DNA from: Paradesertivirga superstes
GTDB taxonomy: Bacteria; Bacteroidota; Bacteroidia; Sphingobacteriales; Sphingobacteriaceae
Direction: 5' to 3'
Assembly: GCF_037622515.1 (NCBI RefSeq)
Contig: NZ_JBBJCN010000011.1
Span: 26,736-90,735, forward strand
DNA: 64,000 nt
The translations under genes were made by a program, and so were the position numbers. Below are positions 28,001 to 35,541 of this stretch, in pieces. Numbering within the stretch: position 1 is the first letter of the stretch; the number at the start of each line of letters is the position of its first letter. The notes beneath the pieces are model-generated. The model worked only from the letters and a program-made list of their open reading frames with translations. It made no database searches and was not told the origin of the DNA.

Positions 28001-29115
28001 GAGCCTCCGCCCTGAAATAAAGTTGTATTATAAGGGTTGTTTTCACCCAGATCCATAAAAGCCAGAACATCCCTTGAATCTGTCGTGCTGTTACTGCGGT
28101 TGGTTACCCAAACTTCAACTTTTGTAATGGTGGCATTAGAGGTTATAATGGGAATGTTTTGTAAGGATTTATTGTAATTGTTCCTGAAATATTGGGAAAG
28201 AAAATAGTGTTTATTTGACTCGTAATTATCAGCAGTAATTCTGAATTCATTTTGTTGAGAACCATTGCTGATGTTTATTTCGCGCGGTTGTGATTTTTGC
28301 TGCGAGAAAATACTGGTCACATTCAGCCTGCCAAACTGAAGCTGAGTTTTTAAGCCAAACAGGGCCTGGCTACCGGTTATCAGGCTGGAATTTAAAGGTA
28401 AACTAACATTGCCCGCTTCGATTTTTTGTATGATTTCATCAGGTTTTCCAGTATAATCAAGCTTCATTTGATTTTCAAAATCAAATTGCGCTTCGGTATT
28501 GTAGTTTGTGGTAATCCGGAGTTTTTCTCCTATCTGACCAACAACATTCATTTGAATTCTCTGGTCAAAATCGAAGTTTCCCTGTTTCCTCTGCCGTTCG
28601 TTGAAAAGAGGATTTTCATTTTTATTGAGTCTGCCAGCAAGGGTTAATTCAGCGCTCCCCTGTGGCCTGATGTCAATAACAGAGCCTCCGAATATTCGTT
28701 CGAAGGACTTATTATTTACCGATACAGAAGGAATAAAACCGGGTTTATGCGATTCACTTATTGGAGCATCCGACAGCTGCCGCCAGTAATCCTTTTTTAC
28801 CTGGTTGTTTTCATATTTCTGGTATTCAGCTATACTTAAATATTGGGGAGCACGGTAAGGTCTGTCGCCGATTTTTTCCTGGATGATATACCGCCTGGTT
28901 ACGGGGTCAAAGTCAACGCTGCGCTTTATATTAGAAGGATTTGGGAGATACAAACCCGGTCTGGGCTTAAGATCTAAAATCCTTGAATCTTTAAAGGGGT
29001 ATTTGACTTTCAGACTATCAGCAGGATTGCTGTTTTGAGCAAATACTCCTCCCGACACAATAATTAGAAAAAAACAGTATGTCCTGATAAAGGAAAAGGC
29101 AGATAATCTTTTCAA
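22087..29115 (-). CDS. sprA: Type IX secretion translocon / gliding protein SprA
   Basis: SprA is the giant outer-membrane translocon of type IX secretion. The 2342-residue size is typical of the family. The signal peptide ends near FAQNSNPADS (about 26). Family features include IFGGSVIDIRPQGSAELTLAG (about 140-160), repeated motifs such as NYNTEAQFDFENQMKLDYTG, the central SNNGASYLDDFEGSRSIIDI region, and a long C-terminal barrel with many short strands ending in FGMSLRFTLQ. The start is TTG, with a charged KR and hydrophobic segment right after it and no alternative ATG. ruvA ends 21 bases upstream and gcvH starts 59 bases downstream. No internal stop or frameshift is visible. Confidence 0.95.
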   Translation of the reverse strand: MKRLSAFSFIRTYCFFLIIVSGGVFAQNSNPADSLKVKYPFKDSRILDLKPRPGLYLPNPSNIKRSVDFDPVTRRYIIQEKIGDRPYRAPQYLSIAEYQKYENNQVKKDYWRQLSDAPISESHKPGFIPSVSVNNKSFERIFGGSVIDIRPQGSAELTLAGRLNKNENPLFNERQRKQGNFDFDQRIQMNVVGQIGEKLRITTNYNTEAQFDFENQMKLDYTGKPDEIIQKIEAGNVSLPLNSSLITGSQALFGLKTQLQFGRLNVTSIFSQQKSQPREINISNGSQQNEFRITADNYESNKHYFLSQYFRNNYNKSLQNIPIITSNATITKVEVWVTNRSNSTTDSRDVLAFMDLGENNPYNTTLFQGGGSRLPAGFQGPGFPQQSNNLLQNIPADARLTNSNTINSYFQGTGGTDNYSKLTYARKLTEEREYKLNARLGYISLNSSLNADEVLAVAFRYNVNGVEYQVGEFSTDVPVDPNNPQLLFVKLLKNEILKTNLPTWDLMMKNIYSLGAYQISRNAFNLNIFRLDEETGVERPVITEGENTRAKLWIQVTRLDSLNQVGDARADGFFDFVEGVTIDPLNGRITFPLVEPFGSDLAKRFNPVTEQNLIEKYVYQPLYDSTRVIAQQLFPRLNRYVFKGTYQSEVSSEFQLNAINVPPGSVQVTAGTLPLVEGADFTVDYNSGRVRILNQALLSSGQQIKIKMENNELFGLQQRSLFGSRFDYRVSNKLNLGGTIMNLTERPLTPKINIGEEAISNTIWGMDANYSSDSRWLTKLIDKLPFLSTKEASSVTFTGEFAKLIPGHPNALNFAGSNNGASYLDDFEGSRSIIDIKSPTGWQIAGTPQLFPESQDLSTAYGFNRARLAFYNIDPIFFNRNNSLTPDNIKNNKNEQSNHFVREVIEQEVFPFKQSTTGQPLTLPTFDLAYYPMLRGPYNYTTSGINPNGTLNNPRNRWGGIFRRLESTDFEALNIEFIEMWVMDPFIYKPGSLGGDLYFNLGSISEDILKDGRKSLENGLPGDGDAAKTDQTTWGRIPKLQPVIQAFDNDPSAREFQDVGLDGLSSTDERQFFSPFLNQLNPQAAAQLQSDPSSDDFQYYRGSDLDNINAGILKRYERYNGTEGNSKTNAQSQSELGIDNSASTSLPDGEDINRDNNSSLADEYFQYKVSIRPQDMLVGQNYITDKVTSTVKLPNGLSQQVSWYQFKIPIAQYQQKVGNIQDFKSIRFARMFMTDFADTTILRMAKLQLVRGEWRRYNSENTPTKVIADPALGTNPGLDNSTLDVSTVNIEENGRRTPIPYVVPPGIERERDFSNFRGDTRQNEQSLALNVKTLRDGYGRASFRTTYNDFRSYRRIEMFVHAEGEQLNDNDVSAFLRIGTDNQDNYYEYQIPLKVTVPGSRDANAIWPEVNKLDIELKLFQAAKAARNTAIERGIHPGTNIPFIFRDGKNTITIVGQPDLSKVRIYMVGVLNPLRSSSSPGVDDGLDKNAQVWFNELRLTDFDERGGWAATARMNTKLADFGDVTISGSSSTVGFGSIDKKVSERNRNEDMFFDLSTSLELGKFFPSRTGIKVPMFFNFSRQLSTPQFDPRSQDIELNTALEGLSRNEKREINSVVNDFTKRRSINFTNVRKIKTDPNSKSRLWDIENLSANYAYTEYNHRDFITEVALQKTYRGGLAYNFAGQPKSYAPFEKIIKSNMLTLLRDFNFSLLPSMLNFRIDVDRLYSENTLRNNDPNNFIPVTTNFNKNFQMSRLYGISWDLSKSLKLDFNATNYSVIDEPEGRIDGLKRDTVWNNLKKLGRNTDYNHTLNLNYTVPINKIPGLSWTNLVARYGTNFNWRTEPLSTLRNPKIDLGNTIQNARTIQLNPSLNFISLYNKFGFVRKANDPNNKNAGRYLVGILTSLKNVTGAYTKTEGTFLPGYLPNTKVLGYDLDANAPGWDFIFGGQQDIRGRAITNGWITRDSLMNQLYITTQKEDLNIRGTIEPIADLRIELTASKSQSFNYSTNFRFSPTNNSFENQSPITTGDFSISHILFRTAFAKDDKNSGSRLFRQFEANREVISRKLGALNPNSTGLNGAYADGYGKNSQDVVIAAFMAAYSGKNPDKVRLSGFPKIPIPNWRLTYNGLTKYDFFNNLFASFDVNHTYRSSYNINSFNSLARYQELNGFSNLKDVNNNFLPAYQFSQITLAEQFLPLLGVDFRLKNNLTANFEYRKSRLLSLSLANSQLAQQRDNGITFGLGFRTTKFRFPLGLFSGRKLNNDMNFKMDFALNDRKTVIYRADVEDPEISSGAKNITVRPSIDYVLNQRFNLRIFYDGNVTKPYTSQTFNTSFSNFGMSLRFTLQ

Positions 29116-29136
29116 CGCCTGTTAATTTATATGTAA

Positions 29137-29721
29137 TTATAAGGTTTTCAAGGCAATCTTTATCAACTGTTCAACTGATAAACTTTCAGATGACATTTTT
29201 ATTGCCTGGTCTATATTCTTTTCTGCCGCATTTTTTGCAAAGCCTAACATCACAAGTGCTGACAGGGCTTCATCTTTTGCAGTATAATATTGTGGTGCAG
29301 AAGTTAGGGTTTCCAGTCCTTCTTTTTTAAGCTTATCCTGAAGCTCCAGAATCAGGCGCTGCGCAGACTTCGGACCAATTCCTTTAATGCGCTGCATTTG
29401 CGATACATCACCTTTTACAATAGCGGTCTGAATTTCATCGGGTGTAACAGATGATAAAATCATTCTGCCTGTTCCTGGACCAATGCCTGAAACCGAAATC
29501 AAATGCAGAAACAGGCGCCTTTCGCCTTCTTCTGCAAAGCCATACAAAGTATGAGCATCTTCCTTCACATGTAACCAGGTAAAGAGCTTGCATTTTTCCA
29601 GATTAGCAAGTTTTGAATAAGTACTAAGTGAGATGTTAATATGATATCCAATGCCGTTTGCATCTAATACCACATATGTGGCACACTTAAAAACTAATTT
29701 TCCATCGATGTATGCGTACAT
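29137..29721 (-). CDS. ruvA: Holliday junction DNA helicase subunit RuvA
   Basis: RuvA binds four-way DNA junctions and loads the RuvB motor for branch migration. The 194-residue protein has the N-terminal OB domain (MYAYIDGKLVFK), the tandem helix-hairpin-helix motifs (LISVSGIGPGTGRMIL and MQRIKGIGPKSAQRLILEL, about 77-130) and the C-terminal RuvB-binding domain (EALSALVMLGFAKNAAEK). The start overlaps the maeB stop by one base. sprA follows after 21 bases. ruvB and ruvC are not seen here. Confidence 0.96.
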   Translation of the reverse strand: MYAYIDGKLVFKCATYVVLDANGIGYHINISLSTYSKLANLEKCKLFTWLHVKEDAHTLYGFAEEGERRLFLHLISVSGIGPGTGRMILSSVTPDEIQTAIVKGDVSQMQRIKGIGPKSAQRLILELQDKLKKEGLETLTSAPQYYTAKDEALSALVMLGFAKNAAEKNIDQAIKMSSESLSVEQLIKIALKTL

Positions 29722-32042
29722 TATATTTTTTTTCTCCGGCTAAAAATACCTTTACGTTTTTTTGAATTCTTGAACTCCTGTTTCGACTGTGCGTCAACCA
29801 CTGCTATAGTAACCATATTCACTATTTCGCGTACCGAGCTTCCCATTTGTAATACATGAACGGGTTTGTTTAAGCCCAGCAAAATAGGCCCTACAGCTTC
29901 AGCTTCTCCAAGTTCCTGTAATAGTTTATAGGCGATGTTTCCTGATTCTAAATTGGGAAAAACCAGGGTATTGGCAGGGGCATCTGCCAGCCTGCTAAAT
30001 GGGAAATTATCTTTTAGCAGTGAATTGTTGATTGCAAAATTCGCCTGCATTTCTCCATCCACTATGATATCCGGATAGTTTTCATGCAGAATCCGTACCG
30101 CTTCCCGTGTTTTGTCAGGGATAATGTCTTCATTTGACCCGAAGTTGGAGTAGGAGAGAACTGCTATTCTGGGGGTAATATTAAATTTCCTTACCGACTT
30201 ATCCAATAAAATTGTCAGATCCACCAGTTCTTCAACAGATGGGTCTTTATTGATGGTGGTATCTCCAAAAAAGACCGGGCCCTTTTTAGTGAGCATCATA
30301 TACATTCCTGCCACCCGGTTAACACCTTCCTCAGTTCCTATTACCTGAAGTGCGGGCCTTACTGTAGCGCCGTAGTCTTTTGTAAGCCCGGAAATTAAGG
30401 CGTCCGCCTCTCCGAATTCTACCATACAAGCGCCATAATAATTTCTGTCACGAAGCATTTTTCTTGCCTCATAAAGGTTTACCCCTTTACGCTGACGCTT
30501 TTCATATAGAAACTGTGCATACATCTCCAGTTTTGAATTTTCTTCGGCAGGGTTAATAATTTCTACGCCGTCTAATTCAAGACCTGTTTCTTTTAGAATC
30601 GCTTTGATTTGTGCTTTATTGCCTAATAATATAGGCCTTGCAATGCCCTCATCCTTTACAATTTGAGCTGCTTTTAAGATTTTATAGTGGTCCGCTTCAG
30701 CGAAAACTATGCATTTTGGATCCGATTTCGCTTTACTGCTTAGGCCGCGTAAAAGTGCGTCCTCTGTTCCAAGCCGTCTATTTAATTCGTCTGCGTAGGC
30801 ATCCCAGTTAGAAATGGTTTTCCTGGCCACACCTGATTCGATCGCAGCTTTTGCAACCGCCAGGGAGACAGAGGTGATTAGCCTAGGATCCATCGGTTTA
30901 GGAATTATATAATCCTTACCAAAGCTTATATTTTTTTTATTATTGTAAGCAAGGTTGACCGATTCCGGTACGGTTTTTTTAGCCAGCTCCGCTATAGCCT
31001 TAACAGCTGCTATTTTCATTTCCTCATTAATCCCTGTAGCTCGTACATCCATAGCGCCACGGAAAATGTAAGGAAAGCCTAAAACGTTGTTGACCTGGTT
31101 TGGATAATCGGAACGTCCCGTTGCCATTATTACATCTTTACGGGTAGAAACAGCAAGCTCGTAGGCAATTTCAGGATTTGGATTTGCCATAGCGAAAACT
31201 ATAGGATTTCTTGCCATAGTTTTAAGCATTTCCGCACTTAATACATCGGAGGTCGACAGTCCGATAAAGACATCCGAATCTCTCATTGCTTCAGCAAGCG
31301 TATGGATATCTCTGGTAGTAGCAAATTCCGCCTTTATCGGATCAAGGTGTTTGCGGTCTGAACGGATTACTCCGGAGCGATCAACCATCACCATATTTTC
31401 TTTTAAAGCCCCCAGACTAACGTACAGTCTGGAGCAAGAAATAGCAGCAGCACCGGCGCCATTAATTACTATTTTAACTTTATCCAGTTTTTTCTTCTGA
31501 ATCTCGCAGGCATTAAGAAGTGCGGCAGCAGAAATTATTGCAGTGCCATGCTGATCGTCATGCATCACCGGGATATTCATTTCGGCTTTTAAGCGGCGTT
31601 CAATCTCAAAACACTCAGGAGCCTTAATATCCTCCAGGTTAATACCACCAAAAGTGGGTTCGAGTGCTTTTACTATTTTTACAAATTCATCAACATCCTT
31701 GGTATTAAGTTCAAGATCAAAAACATCGATATCTGCGAAGATTTTGAATAGAAGACCTTTACCCTCCATAACCGGCTTACCCGCCTCCGGGCCAATGTCG
31801 CCAAGACCAAGGACTGCTGTGCCATTGCTGATTACGGCCACAAGGTTGCCCTTTGCTGTGTACTTATACACATCATCAACATTATCGGCTATTCGCAAAC
31901 ACGGTTCTGCAACACCCGGAGAGTAAGCTAATGTAAGATCTCGCTGTGAGTTAGTAGGTTTGGTCGGAACTACTTCTATTTTTCCGGGCCGGCCTTGCGA
32001 ATGGTAGTCAAGGGCATCCTGCTTACGATTTATTTTACTCAT
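29721..32042 (-). CDS. maeB: NADP-dependent malic enzyme MaeB with phosphotransacetylase-like domain
   Basis: MaeB decarboxylates malate to pyruvate and makes NADPH. The 773-residue protein has the bacterial hybrid layout: malic enzyme N-terminal domain (TLAYSPGVAEPCL, then GDIGPEAGKPVMEGK), NAD-binding domain (VINGAGAAAISCSRLY, about 195-210), and a C-terminal phosphotransacetylase-like domain from about 430 (SDPKCIVFAEADHYKIL to the end). That last domain usually regulates and does not catalyse. A basic tail (KNSKKRKGIFSRRKKI) ends the protein. It is first in the maeB-ruvA-sprA-gcvH run, overlapping ruvA by one base. Confidence 0.95.
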   Translation of the reverse strand: MSKINRKQDALDYHSQGRPGKIEVVPTKPTNSQRDLTLAYSPGVAEPCLRIADNVDDVYKYTAKGNLVAVISNGTAVLGLGDIGPEAGKPVMEGKGLLFKIFADIDVFDLELNTKDVDEFVKIVKALEPTFGGINLEDIKAPECFEIERRLKAEMNIPVMHDDQHGTAIISAAALLNACEIQKKKLDKVKIVINGAGAAAISCSRLYVSLGALKENMVMVDRSGVIRSDRKHLDPIKAEFATTRDIHTLAEAMRDSDVFIGLSTSDVLSAEMLKTMARNPIVFAMANPNPEIAYELAVSTRKDVIMATGRSDYPNQVNNVLGFPYIFRGAMDVRATGINEEMKIAAVKAIAELAKKTVPESVNLAYNNKKNISFGKDYIIPKPMDPRLITSVSLAVAKAAIESGVARKTISNWDAYADELNRRLGTEDALLRGLSSKAKSDPKCIVFAEADHYKILKAAQIVKDEGIARPILLGNKAQIKAILKETGLELDGVEIINPAEENSKLEMYAQFLYEKRQRKGVNLYEARKMLRDRNYYGACMVEFGEADALISGLTKDYGATVRPALQVIGTEEGVNRVAGMYMMLTKKGPVFFGDTTINKDPSVEELVDLTILLDKSVRKFNITPRIAVLSYSNFGSNEDIIPDKTREAVRILHENYPDIIVDGEMQANFAINNSLLKDNFPFSRLADAPANTLVFPNLESGNIAYKLLQELGEAEAVGPILLGLNKPVHVLQMGSSVREIVNMVTIAVVDAQSKQEFKNSKKRKGIFSRRKKI

Positions 32043-32138
32043 TAAATACTCCGCTTGGTGAGGTAGGTAAAATTACAATTCTATTTTGGGGAGGCAACGA
32101 TATAGGAAAAATAATAAAATTGATCTGCTAACTTATAA

Positions 32139-33311
32139 TCAGCCTTGAATTATCTTTAAAATCATGCCCGGTTTTACGGAGGAATGTTTTAGTTTGTTTA
32201 TAATCTTGATTTCTTCTTCAGTGCCATTAAATTTTTCTGCAATAGAGCTTAAGGTATCACCTTCCTGCACCCGGTAAGAAAAAGATACGTCTCTGTGCAC
32301 ATAGTTGGTGGGTTTTGAAGTTTTATCTGCTTCCGGAATTAAATAGGATAGCATCAGGTCTCCTTCTATAGCAGGTCCGGGCTTCAGCATTTCTTCCCGT
32401 AAGGCAGTATATATATAAGGTTTGATTTCAGGAATGATCAGTTTTTTAGGATTCTTAACCGTTCCGCTGAGTGTCAGATTTTTGTAGGAGGGATTCAAAA
32501 GCGCAAGCATATCTATGTCCACGTTTGTTGCTTTAGAGATACTCCAGAGGGATACTTTTCTATTTACCGTTAAGGTATTTGTAAAAATATTCAGATTAGT
32601 TTCCAGGGGGTAAATACCATGTCTTTTATAATTATTCATGATATAAACGGTGGCGATAAAAGAAGGAACATAGTTTTGAGTTTCCACCGGAAGATATTTA
32701 CGTATAGTCCAATAATCAAGTTCCCCACCACCGGCATCTTCTCTGGCCCATCTTATCCTGTTATGACCGCAATTGTATGAAGCAATAGCTAACAACCAAT
32801 CGTTATAAATTTTATAGGATTTTAAAAGATAATCAGCAGCAGCAGCAGATGCTAAAACCGGGTCTTTACGCTCATCTATAGTATCGTTGATGGCCAGCCC
32901 ATATATTTTTCCAACGGGTTCAATAAATTGCCAAAGACCGGTTGCTCCAACCCATGATTGGGCATTCGGATTTAATGAAGATTCTACGACGGACAAGTAT
33001 TTAAGCTCATCAGGCAGCCCCTTTTCTTTAAATACCCGCTCATAAATTGGAAAATAATATTTAGAAAGGCCAAGAACCCGCGAAAAACGTGATTTTTGAG
33101 AGGCAAAAGCCTCTATGTATTTTTGAACCGATTCGTTATAGGTAAGAGGTACTGTTTTTTGTAAATTTTCTAGAGTCAGGCGGTAGGCAGGGTCGACAAA
33201 AGCCGATCGATTAAGTGTAATTTTTTTTTCAGATGCTTTGGTTCCCAGCGAATATACCAATAATCCCACTCCGCTGAACAAAACCAAAGTGTAGGTTAAT
33301 GCTCTTTTCAT
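32139..33311 (-). CDS. Lytic transglycosylase with C-terminal LysM domain (MltD-like)
   Basis: This periplasmic or outer-membrane enzyme cleaves peptidoglycan glycan strands. The 390-residue protein has an N-terminal hydrophobic signal (RALTYTLVLFSGVGLLVYSL), an SLT domain with catalytic E110 in SVVESSLNPNAQS followed by GATGLWQF, and the family's ASYNCGHNRI motif. One LysM peptidoglycan-binding domain sits at the C-terminus (YRVQEGDTLSSIAEKFN). The ATG at 33311 is preferred over the in-frame TTG just before it. Compared with E. coli MltD it has a single LysM. It lies 48 bases after gatA. Confidence 0.92.
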   Translation of the reverse strand: MKRALTYTLVLFSGVGLLVYSLGTKASEKKITLNRSAFVDPAYRLTLENLQKTVPLTYNESVQKYIEAFASQKSRFSRVLGLSKYYFPIYERVFKEKGLPDELKYLSVVESSLNPNAQSWVGATGLWQFIEPVGKIYGLAINDTIDERKDPVLASAAAADYLLKSYKIYNDWLLAIASYNCGHNRIRWAREDAGGGELDYWTIRKYLPVETQNYVPSFIATVYIMNNYKRHGIYPLETNLNIFTNTLTVNRKVSLWSISKATNVDIDMLALLNPSYKNLTLSGTVKNPKKLIIPEIKPYIYTALREEMLKPGPAIEGDLMLSYLIPEADKTSKPTNYVHRDVSFSYRVQEGDTLSSIAEKFNGTEEEIKIINKLKHSSVKPGMILKIIQG

Positions 33312-33359
33312 CAATTTTTACTAGTTTGGCACCAATGCCGTTAACGCAGGTACCTTTTA

Positions 33360-34799
33360 CTAAACTACCTCTTTTTTTGTTACGTTCAAAACGTATTTTG
33401 AAAAGGATAACAAATCCGCTTCCCCAAAGCGCTTTCCAATAAATTGTATTCCTAATGGCAAGTTTTCTTTGTTTTTTCCAACAGGTATTGAGATAGCCGG
33501 AATGCCGGCCAGGGAAGCCTGAACAGTAAAAATATCTGCCAGGTACATCACTACCGGATCGTCAGTTTTTTCACCAATCCCGAATGCCGGACCAGGTGTG
33601 GTGGGAAGCAAAATGAAATCGTGATTTTCTAAAATTTCGTCCGTTTTCTCGCGTATCAGCCGTCTCACTTTTTGCGCTTTGCCATAAAACGCATCGTAAT
33701 GGCCGGCACTTAAAACAAAGGTACCTAAAAGAATACGGCGTTTAACTTCCGCGCCAAATCCTTCGGAACGGGATTTTTTATAGGTGCTTTCTAAGTCAAC
33801 AGCATTCGGACTTCTATATCCATAGTGAACTCCATCATACCGTGCAAGGTTCGACGAAGATTCGGCCATTGTGAGGATATAATAGGTTGGAACAACATAG
33901 TCAAGATATGGAAAGGAGATAGGTTCAACCTCGTGTCCTTCGTCTAAGAGACGCTTAATTGTAGCTTCTGTTATAGCTTTAATCTCCGGATCAAGTCCTT
34001 CACTATGTAAAGTTTCCGGTAAGTAGGCGATGCGTTTTTTTCCGGGAGAATTTAATAGTTGCGAATAAGCAGGAACCGGGAGAGTTGAACAGGTGCTGTC
34101 GTATTCATCATGTCCGGCTATTACTTCAAGTAACAGGGCTGCATCTTCTACTGAATTGGTAATGGGCCCTACCTGGTCAAAAGATGAGGCATAAGCAATG
34201 ATTCCATGTCTTGATACTCTTCCGTAAGTTGGTTTAAGGCCAACTACTCCGCAAAAAGCAGCAGGTTGCCTGACCGAGCCACCGGTATCTGTACCAAGTG
34301 ACGCCATACATAAGCCTGCCTGAACCGCTACTGCAGAACCACCCGAGGAACCGCCGGGCACCTTGGTATTATCGGCATCATTTTTTACCGGACCGAAATA
34401 TGAGTTTTCATTAGATCCACCCATCGCGAATTCATCGCAGTTCTGACGGCCTATAATTATGGCGTCTTCAGCAAGAATGCGTTCAACAACGGTTGACGAA
34501 AAAATGGAATTATAGTTTTTTAAGATCTTAGAACCGGCAGAAATATTATGGTCTTTGTAGCAAATTAAATCTTTGATGCCCAGAACCATTCCCCCAAGTT
34601 TTCCGGCTGTTCCATTAATGATTTTTTTCTGAATATCGGCAGCCCGAGTTCTGGCCTCATCGGCATAAACTTCTACAAAAGCATTCAGATGCTTTTTTTC
34701 CTCTATTCGTTGTAAATAACCTTCAACAAGTTCGATTAATTGAATTTTACCTTCTTTTATCTCTGATTGGACAGAACTTAGAGATGAGTACTGATACAT
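33360..34799 (-). CDS. gatA: Aspartyl/glutamyl-tRNA amidotransferase subunit A GatA
   Basis: GatA releases ammonia from glutamine for the transamidation of mischarged Glu-tRNA(Gln) or Asp-tRNA(Asn). The 479-residue amidase has the Ser-cisSer-Lys triad: K76 (GIKDLICYKDH), S151 (PGGSSGGSAVA) and S175 (GTDTGGSVRQPA). The glutamine-pocket region and C-terminal PLGIQFIGKRFGEADLL are as expected. gatB and gatC are not adjacent, which is usual in this phylum. It precedes the lytic transglycosylase gene. Confidence 0.96.
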   Translation of the reverse strand: MYQYSSLSSVQSEIKEGKIQLIELVEGYLQRIEEKKHLNAFVEVYADEARTRAADIQKKIINGTAGKLGGMVLGIKDLICYKDHNISAGSKILKNYNSIFSSTVVERILAEDAIIIGRQNCDEFAMGGSNENSYFGPVKNDADNTKVPGGSSGGSAVAVQAGLCMASLGTDTGGSVRQPAAFCGVVGLKPTYGRVSRHGIIAYASSFDQVGPITNSVEDAALLLEVIAGHDEYDSTCSTLPVPAYSQLLNSPGKKRIAYLPETLHSEGLDPEIKAITEATIKRLLDEGHEVEPISFPYLDYVVPTYYILTMAESSSNLARYDGVHYGYRSPNAVDLESTYKKSRSEGFGAEVKRRILLGTFVLSAGHYDAFYGKAQKVRRLIREKTDEILENHDFILLPTTPGPAFGIGEKTDDPVVMYLADIFTVQASLAGIPAISIPVGKNKENLPLGIQFIGKRFGEADLLSFSKYVLNVTKKEVV

Positions 34800-34959
34800 G
34801 CCGTGAAATTACGCATTTCTATGAAACGAAACCAATATTGCTTCAAACATTGAAATTTTTAAAATGAAACCCTCATGAGCCTGCCCGAAAAACAGGCCGG
34901 CCGATCACCAACAGCAATGACTATGCTCATGCAAGCTTTATAGCTACCTAAAAAATATA

Positions 34960-34997
34960 TTCAAATGAAAAACCTCATTCATGTTAAGAATGAGGTT
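34960..34997 (-). terminator. Rho-independent terminator after the tatA pair
   Basis: A perfect 10-bp stem (34971-34980 with 34988-34997, 7-base loop) is followed on the minus strand by a run of five T. It lies 20 bases after the second tatA stop and ends the flippase-dut-TPR-DUF4292-envC-tatA run. The remainder of the gap to gatA (34800-34959) holds no supported gene; it includes a short GCCTG/CAGGC inverted pair near 34880-34896. Confidence 0.8.
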
Positions 34998-35017
34998 AGA
35001 ATGTCTGTGTATGGGGA

Positions 35018-35212
35018 TTAAATATCGCGACGGTCAGCGTCTTTAGTAGCTGTGGGCTCGCCATCTTTACCTTCTTTAAACTCTTTTACTCCGCGGCCTA
35101 ATCCGCGCATCAATTCCGGGATTTTTTTACCGCCGAATAATAAAAGAAGCGCAACAACAATTAGAATAATTTCTGGTGCACCCAGGCCTATTAAAAAAAT
35201 ACTACTTACCAT
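35018..35212 (-). CDS. tatA: Twin-arginine translocase subunit TatA (second copy)
   Basis: A 64-residue TatA/TatE-type protein. One N-terminal membrane helix (about 5-21) carries the family glycine in GAPEIILIVVALLLLFGGKK, followed by the FGGKKIPELMRGLGRG hinge and amphipathic helix, then a short charged tail. It starts 2 bases after the other tatA copy. No tatC is present in the window, so the export channel partner must be encoded elsewhere. Confidence 0.93.
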   Translation of the reverse strand: MVSSIFLIGLGAPEIILIVVALLLLFGGKKIPELMRGLGRGVKEFKEGKDGEPTATKDADRRDI

Positions 35213-35214
35213 GT

Positions 35215-35487
35215 TTATAATTTTGACTGTGTCTGATCTGTTTGTGTTTCTGTACTTGACGTGCTGCTGTTTATATCGGCATTCATGTCATCATGTACGG
35301 AATTTATATTGCGATGGATCTCTCTTTTTACCCCATCCGAAGCATCTTTAAATTCGCGAATGCCTTTTCCCAGCCCGCGCGCAAGTTCCGGAAGTTTTTT
35401 GCCGCCGAAAAGCAATAGGATTGCCAGCATTATCAGCATTATCTCGGGGGTTCCCATATTGAGGAATAAAATAATCGAGCTCAACAT
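35215..35487 (-). CDS. tatA: Twin-arginine translocase subunit TatA (first copy, longer tail)
   Basis: A 90-residue TatA paralogue. The helix and hinge (MGTPEIMLIMLAILLLFGGKKLPELARGLGKGIREFK) closely match the second copy, but this one has a longer hydrophilic Ser/Thr/Gln/Asp-rich tail of about 45 residues. The ATG at 35487 is preferred over a TTG two codons upstream. A CAAATATA box (TATATTTG on the minus strand, 35507-35514) lies 19 bases before the start. It follows the EnvC-like gene after 54 bases, so it may be read from both. Confidence 0.92.
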   Translation of the reverse strand: MLSSIILFLNMGTPEIMLIMLAILLLFGGKKLPELARGLGKGIREFKDASDGVKREIHRNINSVHDDMNADINSSTSSTETQTDQTQSKL

Positions 35488-35506
35488 TATCAATCAATTA
35501 AGGTTA

Positions 35507-35514
35507 CAAATATA
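35507..35514 (-). promoter_or_regulatory. Candidate tatA promoter -7 box (TATATTTG)
   Basis: An exact TAnnTTTG match on the minus strand, 19 bases before the first tatA start. No convincing -33 TTTG is seen at the usual distance. It could allow the tatA pair to be transcribed apart from the upstream operon. Confidence 0.4.
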
Positions 35515-35541
35515 ATTATAATATACGTTGTAATTTGTATT

